From contig JACCWE010000124.1 of NCBI GenBank assembly GCA_013697785.1, positions 1 through 64,000 on the forward strand: a stretch of DNA of 64,000 nt, written 5' to 3'. Source of the DNA: Gemmatimonadaceae bacterium (lineage in GTDB: Bacteria; Gemmatimonadota; Gemmatimonadetes; Gemmatimonadales; Gemmatimonadaceae). Position numbers and translations under genes: made by a program. Every line of letters begins with the position of its first letter. Positions within the stretch are counted from its first letter, which is position 1. Below, piece after piece: positions 25,389 to 36,185 of the stretch. The notes below the pieces were generated by a model. The model did no database searches, had not been told where the DNA came from, and was given only the letters and a program-made list of their open reading frames with translations.

Positions 25389-27472
25389 GCACGCGCGCGG
25401 CGGGTCCGGCGATCGGCCTGAGCACCGGCGTCGGCTATCTCAAGGGCGTCGGCCCGTACCGCGCGGATCTGCTGCGAAAGCTCGGCATCATCGTCGCACG
25501 CGATCTGCTCTTTCACGTGCCTCACCGCTACGAGGACGCGAGCACCATCGCGCCGATCGCGAGCGCCGAGCCGGGGATGGACGTGACGGTGCTCGGCACC
25601 GTGATCTCGAAGGGCGTGATCCCCACGCGCAAAGGGCTCCGCATCTTCCAGGCGGTGATCCGCGACCAGAGCGCGATGATCGAGGTCTCGTGGCCGGGAC
25701 AGCCGTATCTCGATCGCGTGATCAAGAAGGACGACAAGCTCCTGCTCACGGGCGCCGTGCGCTTCTTTCATGGGCGCCAGCTGCAGCCACGCGAGATGGT
25801 GAATCTCGGGCCGGAGGCCGACGGCATCACGGAAGGGCGCGTGCTCTCCGTGTATCCCGCAACCGAAGGACTGTCGTTCAAGGTCATTCGCGCGCTGATC
25901 GACGCACATATCGACGCGCTGCTTCCGTTGATTGGCGAGTATCTCCCCGCGCGCACGCTCGAGCGCGCGAACGTGCCGCCGCTCCCCGAGGCGCTCCGCC
26001 TCGTCCATCGCCCACGCTCGATCGCCGACGCGATGCGAGGAATGTCGCGTCTCGCCTTCGAGGAGCTCTTCTTCGTTCACATCCTCCATCGTCGCGCGCG
26101 CGACCTCGCCCGCGAGACGCGCGAAGGGATCGGCTTCGTGAACAAGCGCGACCTTACGTCGCGCCTCAAGGCGGTGCTCCCCTACGAGCTCACGAACGCG
26201 CAGGTGCACGTCACGCGCGAGATCGTGAAGGACATGGTGAGCGACCGGCGGATGCATCGGCTGTTGCAGGGTGACGTCGGGAGCGGCAAGACGATCGTCG
26301 CGCTTTTCGCGATGCTCCTCGCGATCGAGAACGGCTTTCAGGCAGCGCTAATGGCGCCCACCGAGCTCCTCGCCGAGCAGCACGCGCGAACGTTCGAGCG
26401 GCTCCTCGCGCCGCTTGGAGTGCCCGTGCTGCTCGTGACGGGGAGCCAGTCGGCGGCGGGGCGTCGCGCCGTCGCAGCGCGAATGGAGTCCGGCGAGGCT
26501 GTGATCGTGATCGGCACGCACACGCTCGTACAGGGCGACACGAAGTTCGCGAAGCTCGGCCTCGCTGTGATCGACGAGCAGCACCGGTTCGGCGTCGAGC
26601 AGCGCGCCGCGCTCGGGGCGAAGGGCTCGCGCCCGGATGTGCTGCTCCTGAGCGCGACGCCGATTCCGCGCTCGCTCGCACTTACCCTGTACGGGGATCT
26701 CGACGTGAGCGTGCTCGACGAGCGCCCGCCCGGTCGCTTGCCCGTGACGACCGCGCTGCGTCCGGGCTCGGCGCGCGAGCGCGTGCTCACCTTCATCGAT
26801 CGGGAAGTCGAGCAGGGACGACAGGCGTACGTCGTTTATCCGATCATCGAGGAGTCTGAGAAGACCGATCTCAAGGGCGCGACCGCGATGTTCGCCTCGC
26901 TATCGACGGGCGCGTTCGCGCACCGGCGGTTGGCGCTGCTGCACGGAAAGATTCCGGGCGACGAGCGCGACGAGATCATGCGCCGATTCCGCGATGGCGA
27001 GATCGACATCCTCGTGGCGACGACGATCATCGAGGTCGGCATCGATGTCGCCAACGCGACGGTGATGCTGGTCGAGCATCCAGAGCGCTTCGGACTCTCG
27101 CAGCTGCACCAGCTTCGCGGCCGCGTGGGTCGCGGCGCGGAGGAGAGCTACTGCATTCTCCTGGGTGACGTGAGTCCCGAGGCGCGCGAACGCCTCGAGC
27201 TCTTCGCGGGCACCGACGACGGCTTCGAGATCGCGCGCCACGATCTCAGGCTCCGCGGAATGGGCGATCTCTTCGGCGCGCAGCAGAGCGGCGAGAAAAC
27301 CTTCCGCTACGCCGACCCGATTCGTGATGAGGCGCTCAACCTGCTGGCGATGGAGAGCGCGGAGGAGCTGTTGCGCGCGGATCCGTTGCTGGAGAAGCGC
27401 GAGCACCAGGCGGTGCGCACGGCGCTGTCGGAGCGGTACCCGCGAGCGCTGGCGCTGTTTCGGGTTGGGTGA
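25385..27472 (+). CDS. recG: ATP-dependent DNA helicase RecG
   Basis: 695 residues from the GTG at 25385. Remodels stalled replication forks and Holliday junctions. N-terminal wedge/OB region (GVGYLKGVGPYRADLL, HVPHRYED), then SF2 helicase motifs: GDVGSGKT (Walker A), DEQHRFGVEQR (DExH), LLLSATPIPRSL, and RGRVGRG (motif VI). A frame open far upstream to 24923 lies over ftsY and is not real. It converges with the minus-strand lipoprotein gene 12 bases away, with no clear terminator between. Confidence 0.97.
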   Translation: MSTRAAGPAIGLSTGVGYLKGVGPYRADLLRKLGIIVARDLLFHVPHRYEDASTIAPIASAEPGMDVTVLGTVISKGVIPTRKGLRIFQAVIRDQSAMIEVSWPGQPYLDRVIKKDDKLLLTGAVRFFHGRQLQPREMVNLGPEADGITEGRVLSVYPATEGLSFKVIRALIDAHIDALLPLIGEYLPARTLERANVPPLPEALRLVHRPRSIADAMRGMSRLAFEELFFVHILHRRARDLARETREGIGFVNKRDLTSRLKAVLPYELTNAQVHVTREIVKDMVSDRRMHRLLQGDVGSGKTIVALFAMLLAIENGFQAALMAPTELLAEQHARTFERLLAPLGVPVLLVTGSQSAAGRRAVAARMESGEAVIVIGTHTLVQGDTKFAKLGLAVIDEQHRFGVEQRAALGAKGSRPDVLLLSATPIPRSLALTLYGDLDVSVLDERPPGRLPVTTALRPGSARERVLTFIDREVEQGRQAYVVYPIIEESEKTDLKGATAMFASLSTGAFAHRRLALLHGKIPGDERDEIMRRFRDGEIDILVATTIIEVGIDVANATVMLVEHPERFGLSQLHQLRGRVGRGAEESYCILLGDVSPEARERLELFAGTDDGFEIARHDLRLRGMGDLFGAQQSGEKTFRYADPIRDEALNLLAMESAEELLRADPLLEKREHQAVRTALSERYPRALALFRVG

Positions 27473-27484
27473 CCGACGAAACCC

Positions 27485-28047
27485 CTAAGGCTTCCCCGGA
27501 GTGGTCGTCGTCAACCGCTTCTTGATTCGCTCCAGCTCCGCCGTCGTCTTGTTGAGCGAGTCCTGCAGCGTCTTCAACATCCCCGACACTTCCTGGTCGC
27601 GTGCATTGCTCTTCAATGAATCATCCGAGACTACGAGGTGCATCGCCGGCACGCTGTCCATCGATCGCGATTGCGACAGTGAGTCGAGTACGCGCGACAG
27701 GTGGCGGAGCACTGTAGCTTCGGTACGGTGAGGGAGCGGATCGGTCGAAGACAGGTAACCCTCGAACGCGGAAAAGGCCTCGTGCCGGCTGCCGCCTTTG
27801 TTTGCGGGATCCAGTAGAAACACACCGCGCCAGAAGATCGCCTCGTGGGCGCCGAGGGATCCCGGCTCGTTCCGCGCGAACATCGCCAGCATCGAATCCG
27901 CCGAAGCGTACTGCGTCTTCGCGGCGAGGCGCTGCGCGGAATCGAGGGTGTGCAGCCACGCAACGTCGGCCGGCACTGGCTCGACCGCGCGTGGGTGCGC
28001 GCATCCGAACATCACCGCACTCGCGAGGAGAACGAGCCGCCCAATCC

Positions 28048-28051
<4 letters not shown>
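27485..28051 (-). CDS. Lipoprotein with helical repeats and C-terminal coiled coil
   Basis: 188 residues. The N-terminus MRIGRLVLLASAVMFGC is a lipoprotein signal with the lipobox Cys at residue 17. The middle resembles TPR-like helices with 'ASADSMLAMFARNEPGSLGAH', and the end is a charged coiled coil (LKTLQDSLNKTTAELERIKK). Its start overlaps the stop of the sensor kinase gene by 4 bases, so the two form one minus-strand operon, suggesting an envelope partner or output of that kinase. No named family recognised. Confidence 0.72.
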
Positions 28052-29544
<1,493 letters not shown>

Positions 29545-29658
29545 GAGGCACACCCGCGCGGCGACGGTGCGATGCACGAAGGGCACGCCATCGGCAGGCG
29601 CGCCACCGTCAATCGAACCGGAGGTGTGGGCTCAATTCGCAATCCGCTCATCTTCTCC

Positions 29659-29688
29659 ATTATCATGGCCCAGGGACCCCTGCGCCAA
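29659..29688 (-). promoter_or_regulatory. Candidate promoter of the kinase-lipoprotein operon
   Basis: On the minus strand, TTGGCG (29688-29683), an 18-base spacer and GATAAT (29664-29659). The spacer contains the palindrome CAGGG-AC-CCCTG (29671-29682), and the -10 overlaps CCAT-TATC-ATGG (29658-29669), so an operator role is possible. Confidence 0.45.
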
Positions 29689-29817
29689 GCGCCGCCGCCG
29701 CGCTGAAACGCAATTGACTGGCCATCCGTGCTGCGTCCAAAACTCGACCCCACGTACCACCAGCCGCAACCGCTCGTTTTTGTTCCGGCTATGCGGTCAT
29801 TTGTGCGTCCCTGCACG

Positions 29818-29845
29818 TTGACACTCCAGTCCGCGACGCGATAGC
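29818..29845 (+). promoter_or_regulatory. Candidate promoter of asnS
   Basis: TTGACA at 29818-29823 with a weak -10, GATAGC at 29840-29845 (spacer 16), or TAGCTT at 29842-29847 (spacer 18). The start would fall near 29852, about 26 bases before the asnS ATG. The rest of the divergent gap back to 29,689 shows no gene or strong hairpin. Confidence 0.5.
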
Positions 29846-29878
29846 TTGCGCTCCCCAAACGTAACCTCAGCCAGATCA

Positions 29879-31180
29879 ATGACATTGGCATCCACACGCG
29901 TTAGCGGATTGAGCAGCGAAGTCGGGAAAGCCGTCACGGTGCGGGGATGGATCACCACTGTTCGCTCGTCCGGGAAAGTCGCCTTCCTCGTGCTGCGTGA
30001 TGGGACCGGCCTGCTCCAGTGCGTGCTGGTGAAATCCGCAGTGACGCAGGACGTCTGGGACCGCTTCGCCCAGCTCTCGCTCGAGACCTCGGTCGCCGTC
30101 ACCGGCGACGTGCGCGCCGACGCGCGCGCGCCCGGCGGCTACGAGCTCGGCGTCACCGATCTCGCGATCGTGGGAACGAGCCCGCTCGACTATCCGATCC
30201 AGCCCAAGGAACACGGGATCGACTTTCTGCTCGATCACCGCCATCTCTGGCTGCGCTCGCCCCGCCAGCGCGCGATCGCGACGATCAGGAGTGAGCTCGA
30301 GCAGGGCATCCAGGATTTCTTTTATCAGCGCGACTTCCTTCGCGTCGACACGCCGATCCTCACCGCCGCGATCGGCGAGCGCTCGGGACTGTTCTCCACC
30401 GAGTACTTCGATGAGGGGAGCGCGTATCTTGCGCAGACGGGCCAGCTCTACGGCGAGGCTGCCGCCGCCGCCTGGGGAAAGATCTACACCTTCGGTCCGA
30501 CCTTCCGCGCCGAAAAGTCGAAGACGCGGCGGCATCTCACCGAGTTCTGGATGATCGAGCCGGAAGTCGCGTGGAACGACTCGAACGACAACATGAAGCT
30601 GCAGGAACAGTTCGTGTCCTATCTCGTGCAGCGCGCGCTCGAGAAGCGCTCGGCCGAGCTCACGGAGCTCGAACGCGATCTCACGAAGCTCGAAGGGATC
30701 AAGCCGCCGTTCCCACGACTCGAGTACACCGAGGCGATCGATATCCTGCATCGAAAGGGGAGCACCACCCCATGGGGCGATGACCTCGGCGCCGAGGACG
30801 AGTCGCTCATCGTTGCGGACTACGATCTTCCCGTCTTCGTGATGAACTATCCGAAGGAGGCGAAAGCGTTCTACATGAAGGAAAATCCCGCCGATCCGCG
30901 CACGGTGCTCTGCGATGACCTCCTCGCGCCCGAGGGGTACGGAGAGATGATCGGCGGAAGCCAGCGCGAAGACGACTACGATCGCCTGCTCAAGCGCATC
31001 ATCGAGGAAGGACTCGACCCTGCGGCATACGAGTGGTATCTCGACCTGCGCCGCTACGGCACCTTCGTGCACGCCGGCTTCGGGCTCGGCCTCGAGCGCA
31101 CGATCGCGTGGATCTGCGGCCTTCCGCATCTGCGCGAGGCGATTGCGTTCCCGCGCATGATGCATCGTCTCAGGCCCTGA
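29879..31180 (+). CDS. asnS: Asparaginyl-tRNA synthetase
   Basis: 433 residues from the ATG at 29879 (MTLASTRVSGLSS). N-terminal OB-fold anticodon domain (VRGWITTVRSSGKVAFLVLR), then a class II catalytic domain: motif 2 'FRAEKSKTRRHLTEFWM' and motif 3 GFGLGLERTI. MNYPKEAKAFYM is characteristic of AsnRS over AspRS. It charges tRNA-Asn directly, so the organism need not rely on Asp-tRNA-Asn amidation. The 25-base convergent gap with mazG is a self-complementary sequence (TCAC at 31181-31184 with GTGA at 31194-31197) without a T run. Confidence 0.96.
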   Translation: MTLASTRVSGLSSEVGKAVTVRGWITTVRSSGKVAFLVLRDGTGLLQCVLVKSAVTQDVWDRFAQLSLETSVAVTGDVRADARAPGGYELGVTDLAIVGTSPLDYPIQPKEHGIDFLLDHRHLWLRSPRQRAIATIRSELEQGIQDFFYQRDFLRVDTPILTAAIGERSGLFSTEYFDEGSAYLAQTGQLYGEAAAAAWGKIYTFGPTFRAEKSKTRRHLTEFWMIEPEVAWNDSNDNMKLQEQFVSYLVQRALEKRSAELTELERDLTKLEGIKPPFPRLEYTEAIDILHRKGSTTPWGDDLGAEDESLIVADYDLPVFVMNYPKEAKAFYMKENPADPRTVLCDDLLAPEGYGEMIGGSQREDDYDRLLKRIIEEGLDPAAYEWYLDLRRYGTFVHAGFGLGLERTIAWICGLPHLREAIAFPRMMHRLRP

Positions 31181-31205
31181 TCACCGCGCGCGCGTGACCG
31201 CGGCA

Positions 31206-31976
31206 CTACTCCGCGAGCTTGACCTCGTTCCAGAGTGCGTCGAGCGCGACGACGCCGGCATCGGCGACGACGATGCCTCTCTCGCGCGCGAGATCCTCCA
31301 CCGCTTCGAAGCGGCGCGCGAACTTGTCGGTCGCACGATCGAGTGCCAGTGCAGGGTGCACGCCGGCGCGGCGGCAGAGATTGATGCACGCGAAGAGGAG
31401 ATCTCCGAGCTCATCTTCGAGATGCGCCTGCGCGCGCGCGGCGCCCGCCGGTCCGATGTTCTTCTGCTCGGCGAGCTCACCCCGCACCTCGGCCAGCTCC
31501 TCCTCGACCTTCTTCGCGGGGCCCTCGGTGTCGTCCCAGTCGAAGCCGACTCCAGCGGCGCGCTCCTGAAGCCGGAACGCGCGATGCAGCGTCGGCAGCG
31601 CGGCGGGAAGACCGTCGGCGATCGACTCGCGCTTCGACGCCTTCATCTCCTCCCACGGCCGGCGCTCGCCGCCGCCGAAGAGGTGCGGATGACGCTCCTT
31701 CATCTTCGTGACCAGCGAGCCGGCGACGTCGTTCACGTCGAACGTGCCTTGTTCCTCGGCGATCACGGAGTGAAAGAGCACCTGCAGGAGCACGTCGCCG
31801 AGCTCTTCGCGAGTGTCGGCGGCGTTGCCGCGGCGAAGCGCGTCGTCGAGCTCGTGCGCCTCTTCGATGAGATATGGGCGAAGAGACTCGTGCGTCTGCG
31901 CACGGTCCCAGTCGCAGCGCGCGCGAAGATCGCGCATGAGCGCAAGCGCGTCGTCGAGCGTGGATTTGTCGGCCAT
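31206..31976 (-). CDS. mazG: Nucleoside triphosphate pyrophosphohydrolase MazG
   Basis: 256 residues. Two MazG folds: the first with EEAHELDDALRRG and EELGDVLLQVLFHS, the second with VEEELAEVRGEL and LEDELGDLLFACINL; the Glu/Asp clusters bind Mg. Hydrolyses NTPs, including non-canonical ones, to NMP and pyrophosphate (house-cleaning). Two adjacent ATGs exist at 31979 and 31976. GGAGG (31985-31981) lies one base from the first and four from the second, so I choose the second. It is the only minus-strand gene between asnS and alr. Confidence 0.95.
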   Translation of the reverse strand: MADKSTLDDALALMRDLRARCDWDRAQTHESLRPYLIEEAHELDDALRRGNAADTREELGDVLLQVLFHSVIAEEQGTFDVNDVAGSLVTKMKERHPHLFGGGERRPWEEMKASKRESIADGLPAALPTLHRAFRLQERAAGVGFDWDDTEGPAKKVEEELAEVRGELAEQKNIGPAGAARAQAHLEDELGDLLFACINLCRRAGVHPALALDRATDKFARRFEAVEDLARERGIVVADAGVVALDALWNEVKLAE

Positions 31977-32023
31977 CATTCCTCCGGGGCGCGAAAGCTA
32001 TTCGGCTTCGGGCTCGCGCGGCA

Positions 32024-33103
32024 ATGCCAATGCGCCTGACTCGTGGGTGGATCGAGGTCGATCTCGATGCCGTCGTGCGCAACGCGCGCGCGATGTCGGC
32101 GCGCGCTCCGGCGATTCTGCCGATGGTCAAGGCCGACGCTTATGGAATTGGCGCCGTGCGCGTCGCGCGCGCGCTCGAGCGGCTCTCGCCGTGGGGCTAC
32201 GGCATTGCGACGATCGACGAAGGACGCGAGCTCCGGTATGCGGGGATCGTGCGACCCGTCGTGCTCTTCACGCCCGTCGACCTCGCGGATCTTCCATCCG
32301 CGCGCGACGCGAAGCTCACGCCGGCTTTGGCATCGGCGGAGGCGATCGAGCGCTGGACCAGCATCGGCGGACGCGCGTGGCATCTCGCCATCGACACGGG
32401 CATGTCGCGCTCGGGGGTGCGCTGGACGGAGCTGTCGTCGCTCGACGCTCTGCTGCGACGCAATCCGCCCGAGGGTGCCTTCACGCACTTCCACTCCGCA
32501 ACGCTCGACGACGGAACGCAGCAGGAGCAGGAGCAGCGCTTCGAGCAGGCGCTCGCGGCGCTTCCAGCGAGGCCGGCCATGCTGCACGCCGAGAACTCGG
32601 CGGCGCTCGCGCGCGCATCGAAGTCGAAGTGGAGCCTCGGCCGCCCGGGAATTTTTCTCTATGGCGTGGACGTCGGCGTCGCCGGTGTGCAGCCGGAACC
32701 GGTGGTCTCGGTGTGCGCGCGCATCGTCGAGGTGCGCACGGTAGCCGCGGGCGAGAGCGTGAGCTACGACGCATCCTTCCGCGCCGCGCGCGAGACGCGG
32801 ATTGCGACGCTGCCGGTGGGCTACGCCGATGGCTATCGCCGTGCGCTCGGCAACCGCGCGCACGCGCTCGTCGCCGGGCATCGAGCACCGGTGGCGGGTG
32901 TCGTGACGATGGACATGACGATGCTCGACGTTACCGATATCCCGGCCGCCGTGGGCGATATCGCGACGCTGTTGGGGAGCGACGGCGACGAGCGCATCAC
33001 GATCGCCGATCTCGCCGAGTGGGCGAGCGCGAGTCCCTATGAGCTCCTCACCGGGCTCCACGCGCGCCTCCCGCGCCACTACGGCGGCGGCGACGCGGCG
33101 TGA
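32024..33103 (+). CDS. alr: Alanine racemase
   Basis: 359 residues. PLP-dependent conversion of L- to D-alanine for peptidoglycan. The PLP lysine is in [10 protein letters not shown] (Lys36); '[13 protein letters not shown]' and the C-terminal-domain Tyr in [11 protein letters not shown] are in place, followed by [13 protein letters not shown] and [11 protein letters not shown]. The family more often has KADAYGHG, so the His-to-Ile change is a small oddity. A second in-frame ATG two codons later is possible. Supplies D-Ala used by MurF. Confidence 0.95.
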   Translation: MPMRLTRGWIEVDLDAVVRNARAMSARAPAILPMVKADAYGIGAVRVARALERLSPWGYGIATIDEGRELRYAGIVRPVVLFTPVDLADLPSARDAKLTPALASAEAIERWTSIGGRAWHLAIDTGMSRSGVRWTELSSLDALLRRNPPEGAFTHFHSATLDDGTQQEQEQRFEQALAALPARPAMLHAENSAALARASKSKWSLGRPGIFLYGVDVGVAGVQPEPVVSVCARIVEVRTVAAGESVSYDASFRAARETRIATLPVGYADGYRRALGNRAHALVAGHRAPVAGVVTMDMTMLDVTDIPAAVGDIATLLGSDGDERITIADLAEWASASPYELLTGLHARLPRHYGGGDAA

Positions 33104-33160
33104 GGGCTGGCCAGAATGGTGGGCAGCCGTCGGCCAACCTAGTAGCTTTGAGCGAGTTGC

Positions 33161-33208
33161 GGGGCACCGAACCGCGACAGCGGGGTTCAATGAGGGTTCG
33201 GACACCCC
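33161..33208 (+). other. Imperfect hairpin in the alr-cdd spacer (possible cdd leader structure)
   Basis: GGGG (33161-33164) plus CCGAACC (33167-33173) pair with GGTTCGG (33195-33201) plus CCCC (33205-33208), leaving a small internal loop and a 21-base apical loop. No T run follows, so it is not an intrinsic terminator. The 173-base spacer (33104-33276) contains no other recognisable element or clear promoter. Confidence 0.4.
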
Positions 33209-33276
33209 GGGTGGCCGGCACTTTCGGACATCGACCAGACACTTCCCGAGGACGACCTGAACTCTCCGACCGCCGA

Positions 33277-33687
33277 ATGACGCATGCGGCCCCGAATGAT
33301 TCTCTCCGTGCCGCCGCGTTCTCGGTGATGGCTCGGGCGTACGCTCCCTACTCGCACTTTCGGGTTGGCGCTGCGCTCGCGACCTCGGGTGGCCACACCT
33401 TCGTCGGCTGCAACGTCGAGAACGCCTCTTATAGTGCGACGATCTGCGCCGAGCGAGCGGCGGTGCTGTCGGCGGTCGCGCAGGGCGAGAAGAGTTTCAC
33501 CTCGCTGGTCATCGCCACGGAAGGCGCATCGCCGGCCGCTCCGTGCGGGATCTGTCGCCAGGTTCTCGCGGAGTTCGCACCAACGCTCGAGATAACCAGC
33601 TGCACGACCGGTGGTGCTGAGATGCACTGGTCACTCGACCAGCTGCTGCCCGCACCATTCACTTCGAATTCTCTGCCTCGCTCATGA
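33277..33687 (+). CDS. cdd: Cytidine deaminase
   Basis: 136 residues from the ATG at 33277; the frame is open further upstream but without family similarity. Deaminates cytidine/deoxycytidine to uridine in pyrimidine salvage. Zinc ligands are of the all-Cys tetrameric type: [19 protein letters not shown] (Cys, with catalytic Glu in AER) and PCGICRQVL (two Cys). [11 protein letters not shown] is the classic N-terminal motif. Coupled by ATGA to the following lipoprotein gene, whose function seems unrelated. Confidence 0.96.
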   Translation: MTHAAPNDSLRAAAFSVMARAYAPYSHFRVGAALATSGGHTFVGCNVENASYSATICAERAAVLSAVAQGEKSFTSLVIATEGASPAAPCGICRQVLAEFAPTLEITSCTTGGAEMHWSLDQLLPAPFTSNSLPRS

Positions 33688-35045
33688 TTGTGCCTCGCGC
33701 ATCGCACCGCCTTCTGCCGTTTTTCGGAGTCGCCTTGATCACGCTCGCAGCGTGCAAGGAGGATCTCGCCGGTGGGTGTGCGAGCCCGTCGCTGTGCCCG
33801 GGACAGGCGCTCGAGGTGCACGATACGGTGCTCGTCGCCAGCGAGGCGATCGACACCACCGTCGTCGTCAGCGGGATGCCGCCGCTGGGCACAGAGACCG
33901 GGCTGCTGGTCGCTCGCTACGGCGATGCGCAGGGCGACAGCGTCGTCTCCGGCGCCGTGCTCCGCTTCGATTCGCTTCCGCGCACCTTCCCCCCAACCGA
34001 TACCACAGTCGCGCCGCATGCCGTCACGAGCATCAGCGCCGCCTCGCTTCACTTCACCTCCGCGCCCGACACGTCGCTCATTCGGGACTCCGTTCGATTC
34101 GAGGTCATCGACGTCGACGCCAACGTTCCCGATCTCGACACCGCGACGATCCATCAGCTCTTCATCACGCGCCCGGCGCTCGGCACGCTCAACGTCAACA
34201 AGGATTCGCTGGCCGTCGCGCACATCGTTCCCCTGGACACCGCGTTCATCCGCCAGCGCGTGACGACTCCCGGTGGGCGCGTACGGCTCGGCGTCCGCAT
34301 CTTCAGCTACGGCCACGATAGCACCGGGCGCGCTGCGGTCGCGATCAGCCCGATCTCCTCCTCGACCGCTGCTGCGACCGGCGCGAGCGGATCGACGCTC
34401 GTGTACGAGGGACACGCCGCGGTGTCGGACACTGTGGACTCGCTCGGATTCAATGTCAGGTCGCTCTCGAAGTCCACGGGCGGCCCCGAGTTCAGATATC
34501 TGGCGAACTACCAACTGGTGCTCAAGGGATCGCCGCCCGCGCCCACCGGCATTCTCGTCGTTGGCGGCCTCCCGTCGAAGCGCGTTTACCTTCGCTTCAA
34601 TCTGCCGACGGCGCTCGTCGACTCGTCGACCACGATCGTGCGCGCGACGCTTATCCTGCATCAGCGCGGAGACTCGACCTTCACGGATGTCGACTCGATC
34701 GCACTGACTCCTCGAGTGGTGATCGCGTCGCCGATCGTCACCGACATCTCGAAGGCGGCGCTGCTCCTCGCGGATTTGACCACGATCCCGCTGCGCGCAG
34801 TGCGCGCCAATCCGAATCAGGTTCGGAGCGACAGCATCGCGCTCGTCTCGCGCGCGTCGAGCATCGTCTCGTTGTGGCGCGCGGAGGGACCGCTTCGGAT
34901 ACAACGCGCAATCGTGCTGCAGTCGTCGAGTGAGGGAAAAGATCCCCGACGCTTCTTCATCTATGGAAACACCGCGACGCCGGACTCGCTGCGTCCGCGA
35001 TTGCACTTGACCTACATCCCGCGCAGCGGCTTCGGACTTCCGTGA
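33684..35045 (+). CDS. Large lipoprotein with beta-sandwich-like segments, unknown function
   Basis: 453 residues. Lipoprotein signal [15 protein letters not shown] (lipobox Cys near residue 24). The rest is Ser/Thr/Asp-rich and beta-predicted. Two segments look alike: '[17 protein letters not shown]' followed later by '[12 protein letters not shown]', and '[14 protein letters not shown]' followed by '[13 protein letters not shown]'. This 'L-RF-L ... A-L-L' pattern recalls DNRLRE/CBM96-type sandwiches; that likeness is my inference. Overlaps cdd (ATGA) and is coupled to the barrel gene that follows, suggesting a surface lipoprotein with its partner. Confidence 0.6.
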   Translation: MIVPRASHRLLPFFGVALITLAACKEDLAGGCASPSLCPGQALEVHDTVLVASEAIDTTVVVSGMPPLGTETGLLVARYGDAQGDSVVSGAVLRFDSLPRTFPPTDTTVAPHAVTSISAASLHFTSAPDTSLIRDSVRFEVIDVDANVPDLDTATIHQLFITRPALGTLNVNKDSLAVAHIVPLDTAFIRQRVTTPGGRVRLGVRIFSYGHDSTGRAAVAISPISSSTAAATGASGSTLVYEGHAAVSDTVDSLGFNVRSLSKSTGGPEFRYLANYQLVLKGSPPAPTGILVVGGLPSKRVYLRFNLPTALVDSSTTIVRATLILHQRGDSTFTDVDSIALTPRVVIASPIVTDISKAALLLADLTTIPLRAVRANPNQVRSDSIALVSRASSIVSLWRAEGPLRIQRAIVLQSSSEGKDPRRFFIYGNTATPDSLRPRLHLTYIPRSGFGLP

Positions 35046-36172
35046 TGCGATCGCTTTGCATGCTCGTTCTCTGCGCCACGTTTGCGACGTCCGCGGCCGC
35101 CCAGGGCACACTCAGCTCGCAGGGCTTCGGCTATCCCGCCGGCGGCCTGTCGACGCACGCCGAAGCGCTCGGTGGATCGATTGCGGAAAGTGATCCGCTG
35201 TCACCGGTGAATCCGGCGTCGCTCGGCTCGTGGGGGCGCGCGGGTCTCTACCTCCAGTACGACCCCGAGTATCGCACGGTGCAGGCGCCCGGCGCCTCGT
35301 CGCACACGCTCACGGCGCGCTTCCCGATGATCGCCGGCGCGCTGAACATCGGTACGCGTTTCACCTTCGGCCTGTCGGCGACGACCTTCCTCGATCGCAC
35401 TTGGGAAGTCACTCGCAACGGCTACGTCTTCTCAGGCGCCGACAGCACTCTGTATGGCGAGAAATTCAAGTCGGACGGCGCGATCAACGATCTGCGCGCA
35501 GCGCTCGCGTACAATCTCCTGCCGAATCTCAGCATCGGCGTCGCGGCTCATGTGCTGACGGGGCAGAATCGCCTGACCATCACGCGCGCGCTCGCCGACA
35601 CCGCAACCGCGATCTTCAGTGAGCTCTCGACGCTCAGCTACACCGGTCACTCGGCGTCGGGCGGCATCAACTGGCGTCCGCTCACGGTGCTGTCGCTCGG
35701 AGTCTCCGGCGATGCCGGCGGGACGATGCACTCCTTTCGCAACGACACCTCACTCAGCACTGCGAAGGTGCCGAAGCGATTCGGCTTCGGTGGCATGTTC
35801 GGCGGAATCTCGGGACTGCTGCTATCCGCGAACGCCGAGTGGAATGGCTGGTCGTCGCTCAACGGACTCGGCGACACGGATGCGCACGCGGTCGATGGCT
35901 GGGACTACGGCCTGGGCGCGGAGGTCCGTGCGCCGAGCCTCTTCGGCCAGGAGATTCCGGTGCGGCTCGGCTTCAGAAAGCGCATTCTCCCGTTCGAAGC
36001 TGCCGGCGAGCAGGTTCACGAATCCGATTACAGCGCCGGCATCGGCATTCCGGTCTCGCGCGGCCGCTCGCGCGTCGATCTCTCCGTTACGCGCGCCAAT
36101 CGCTCAGCGAATGTGCCCGACGTGTCGGAGCACGGATGGATCCTGAGCGCCGGATTCTTCGTCCGGCCCTGA
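35042..36172 (+). CDS. Outer-membrane beta-barrel protein (PorV/FadL-like pattern)
   Basis: 376 residues from GTG 35042, or 375 from the ATG at 35045. A signal peptide ends in TSAAAQG. 'LSTHAEALGGSIAESDPLSPVNPASLGSW' has the short 'a-N-PA-L' motif seen at the start of PorV/FadL-like barrels, and the rest alternates hydrophobic and polar residues in strand-turn patterns. The end is VRP rather than a terminal aromatic. Its stop precedes the REC-kinase gene by 13 bases. Acts at the outer membrane; cargo unknown. Confidence 0.65.
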   Translation: MMRSLCMLVLCATFATSAAAQGTLSSQGFGYPAGGLSTHAEALGGSIAESDPLSPVNPASLGSWGRAGLYLQYDPEYRTVQAPGASSHTLTARFPMIAGALNIGTRFTFGLSATTFLDRTWEVTRNGYVFSGADSTLYGEKFKSDGAINDLRAALAYNLLPNLSIGVAAHVLTGQNRLTITRALADTATAIFSELSTLSYTGHSASGGINWRPLTVLSLGVSGDAGGTMHSFRNDTSLSTAKVPKRFGFGGMFGGISGLLLSANAEWNGWSSLNGLGDTDAHAVDGWDYGLGAEVRAPSLFGQEIPVRLGFRKRILPFEAAGEQVHESDYSAGIGIPVSRGRSRVDLSVTRANRSANVPDVSEHGWILSAGFFVRP

Positions 36173-36185
36173 TGCGGCGTCGCGG

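Noticed and set aside
31181-31205. Bidirectional terminator between asnS and mazG
   Set aside because: The sequence is self-complementary but GC-only with no T run on either strand.
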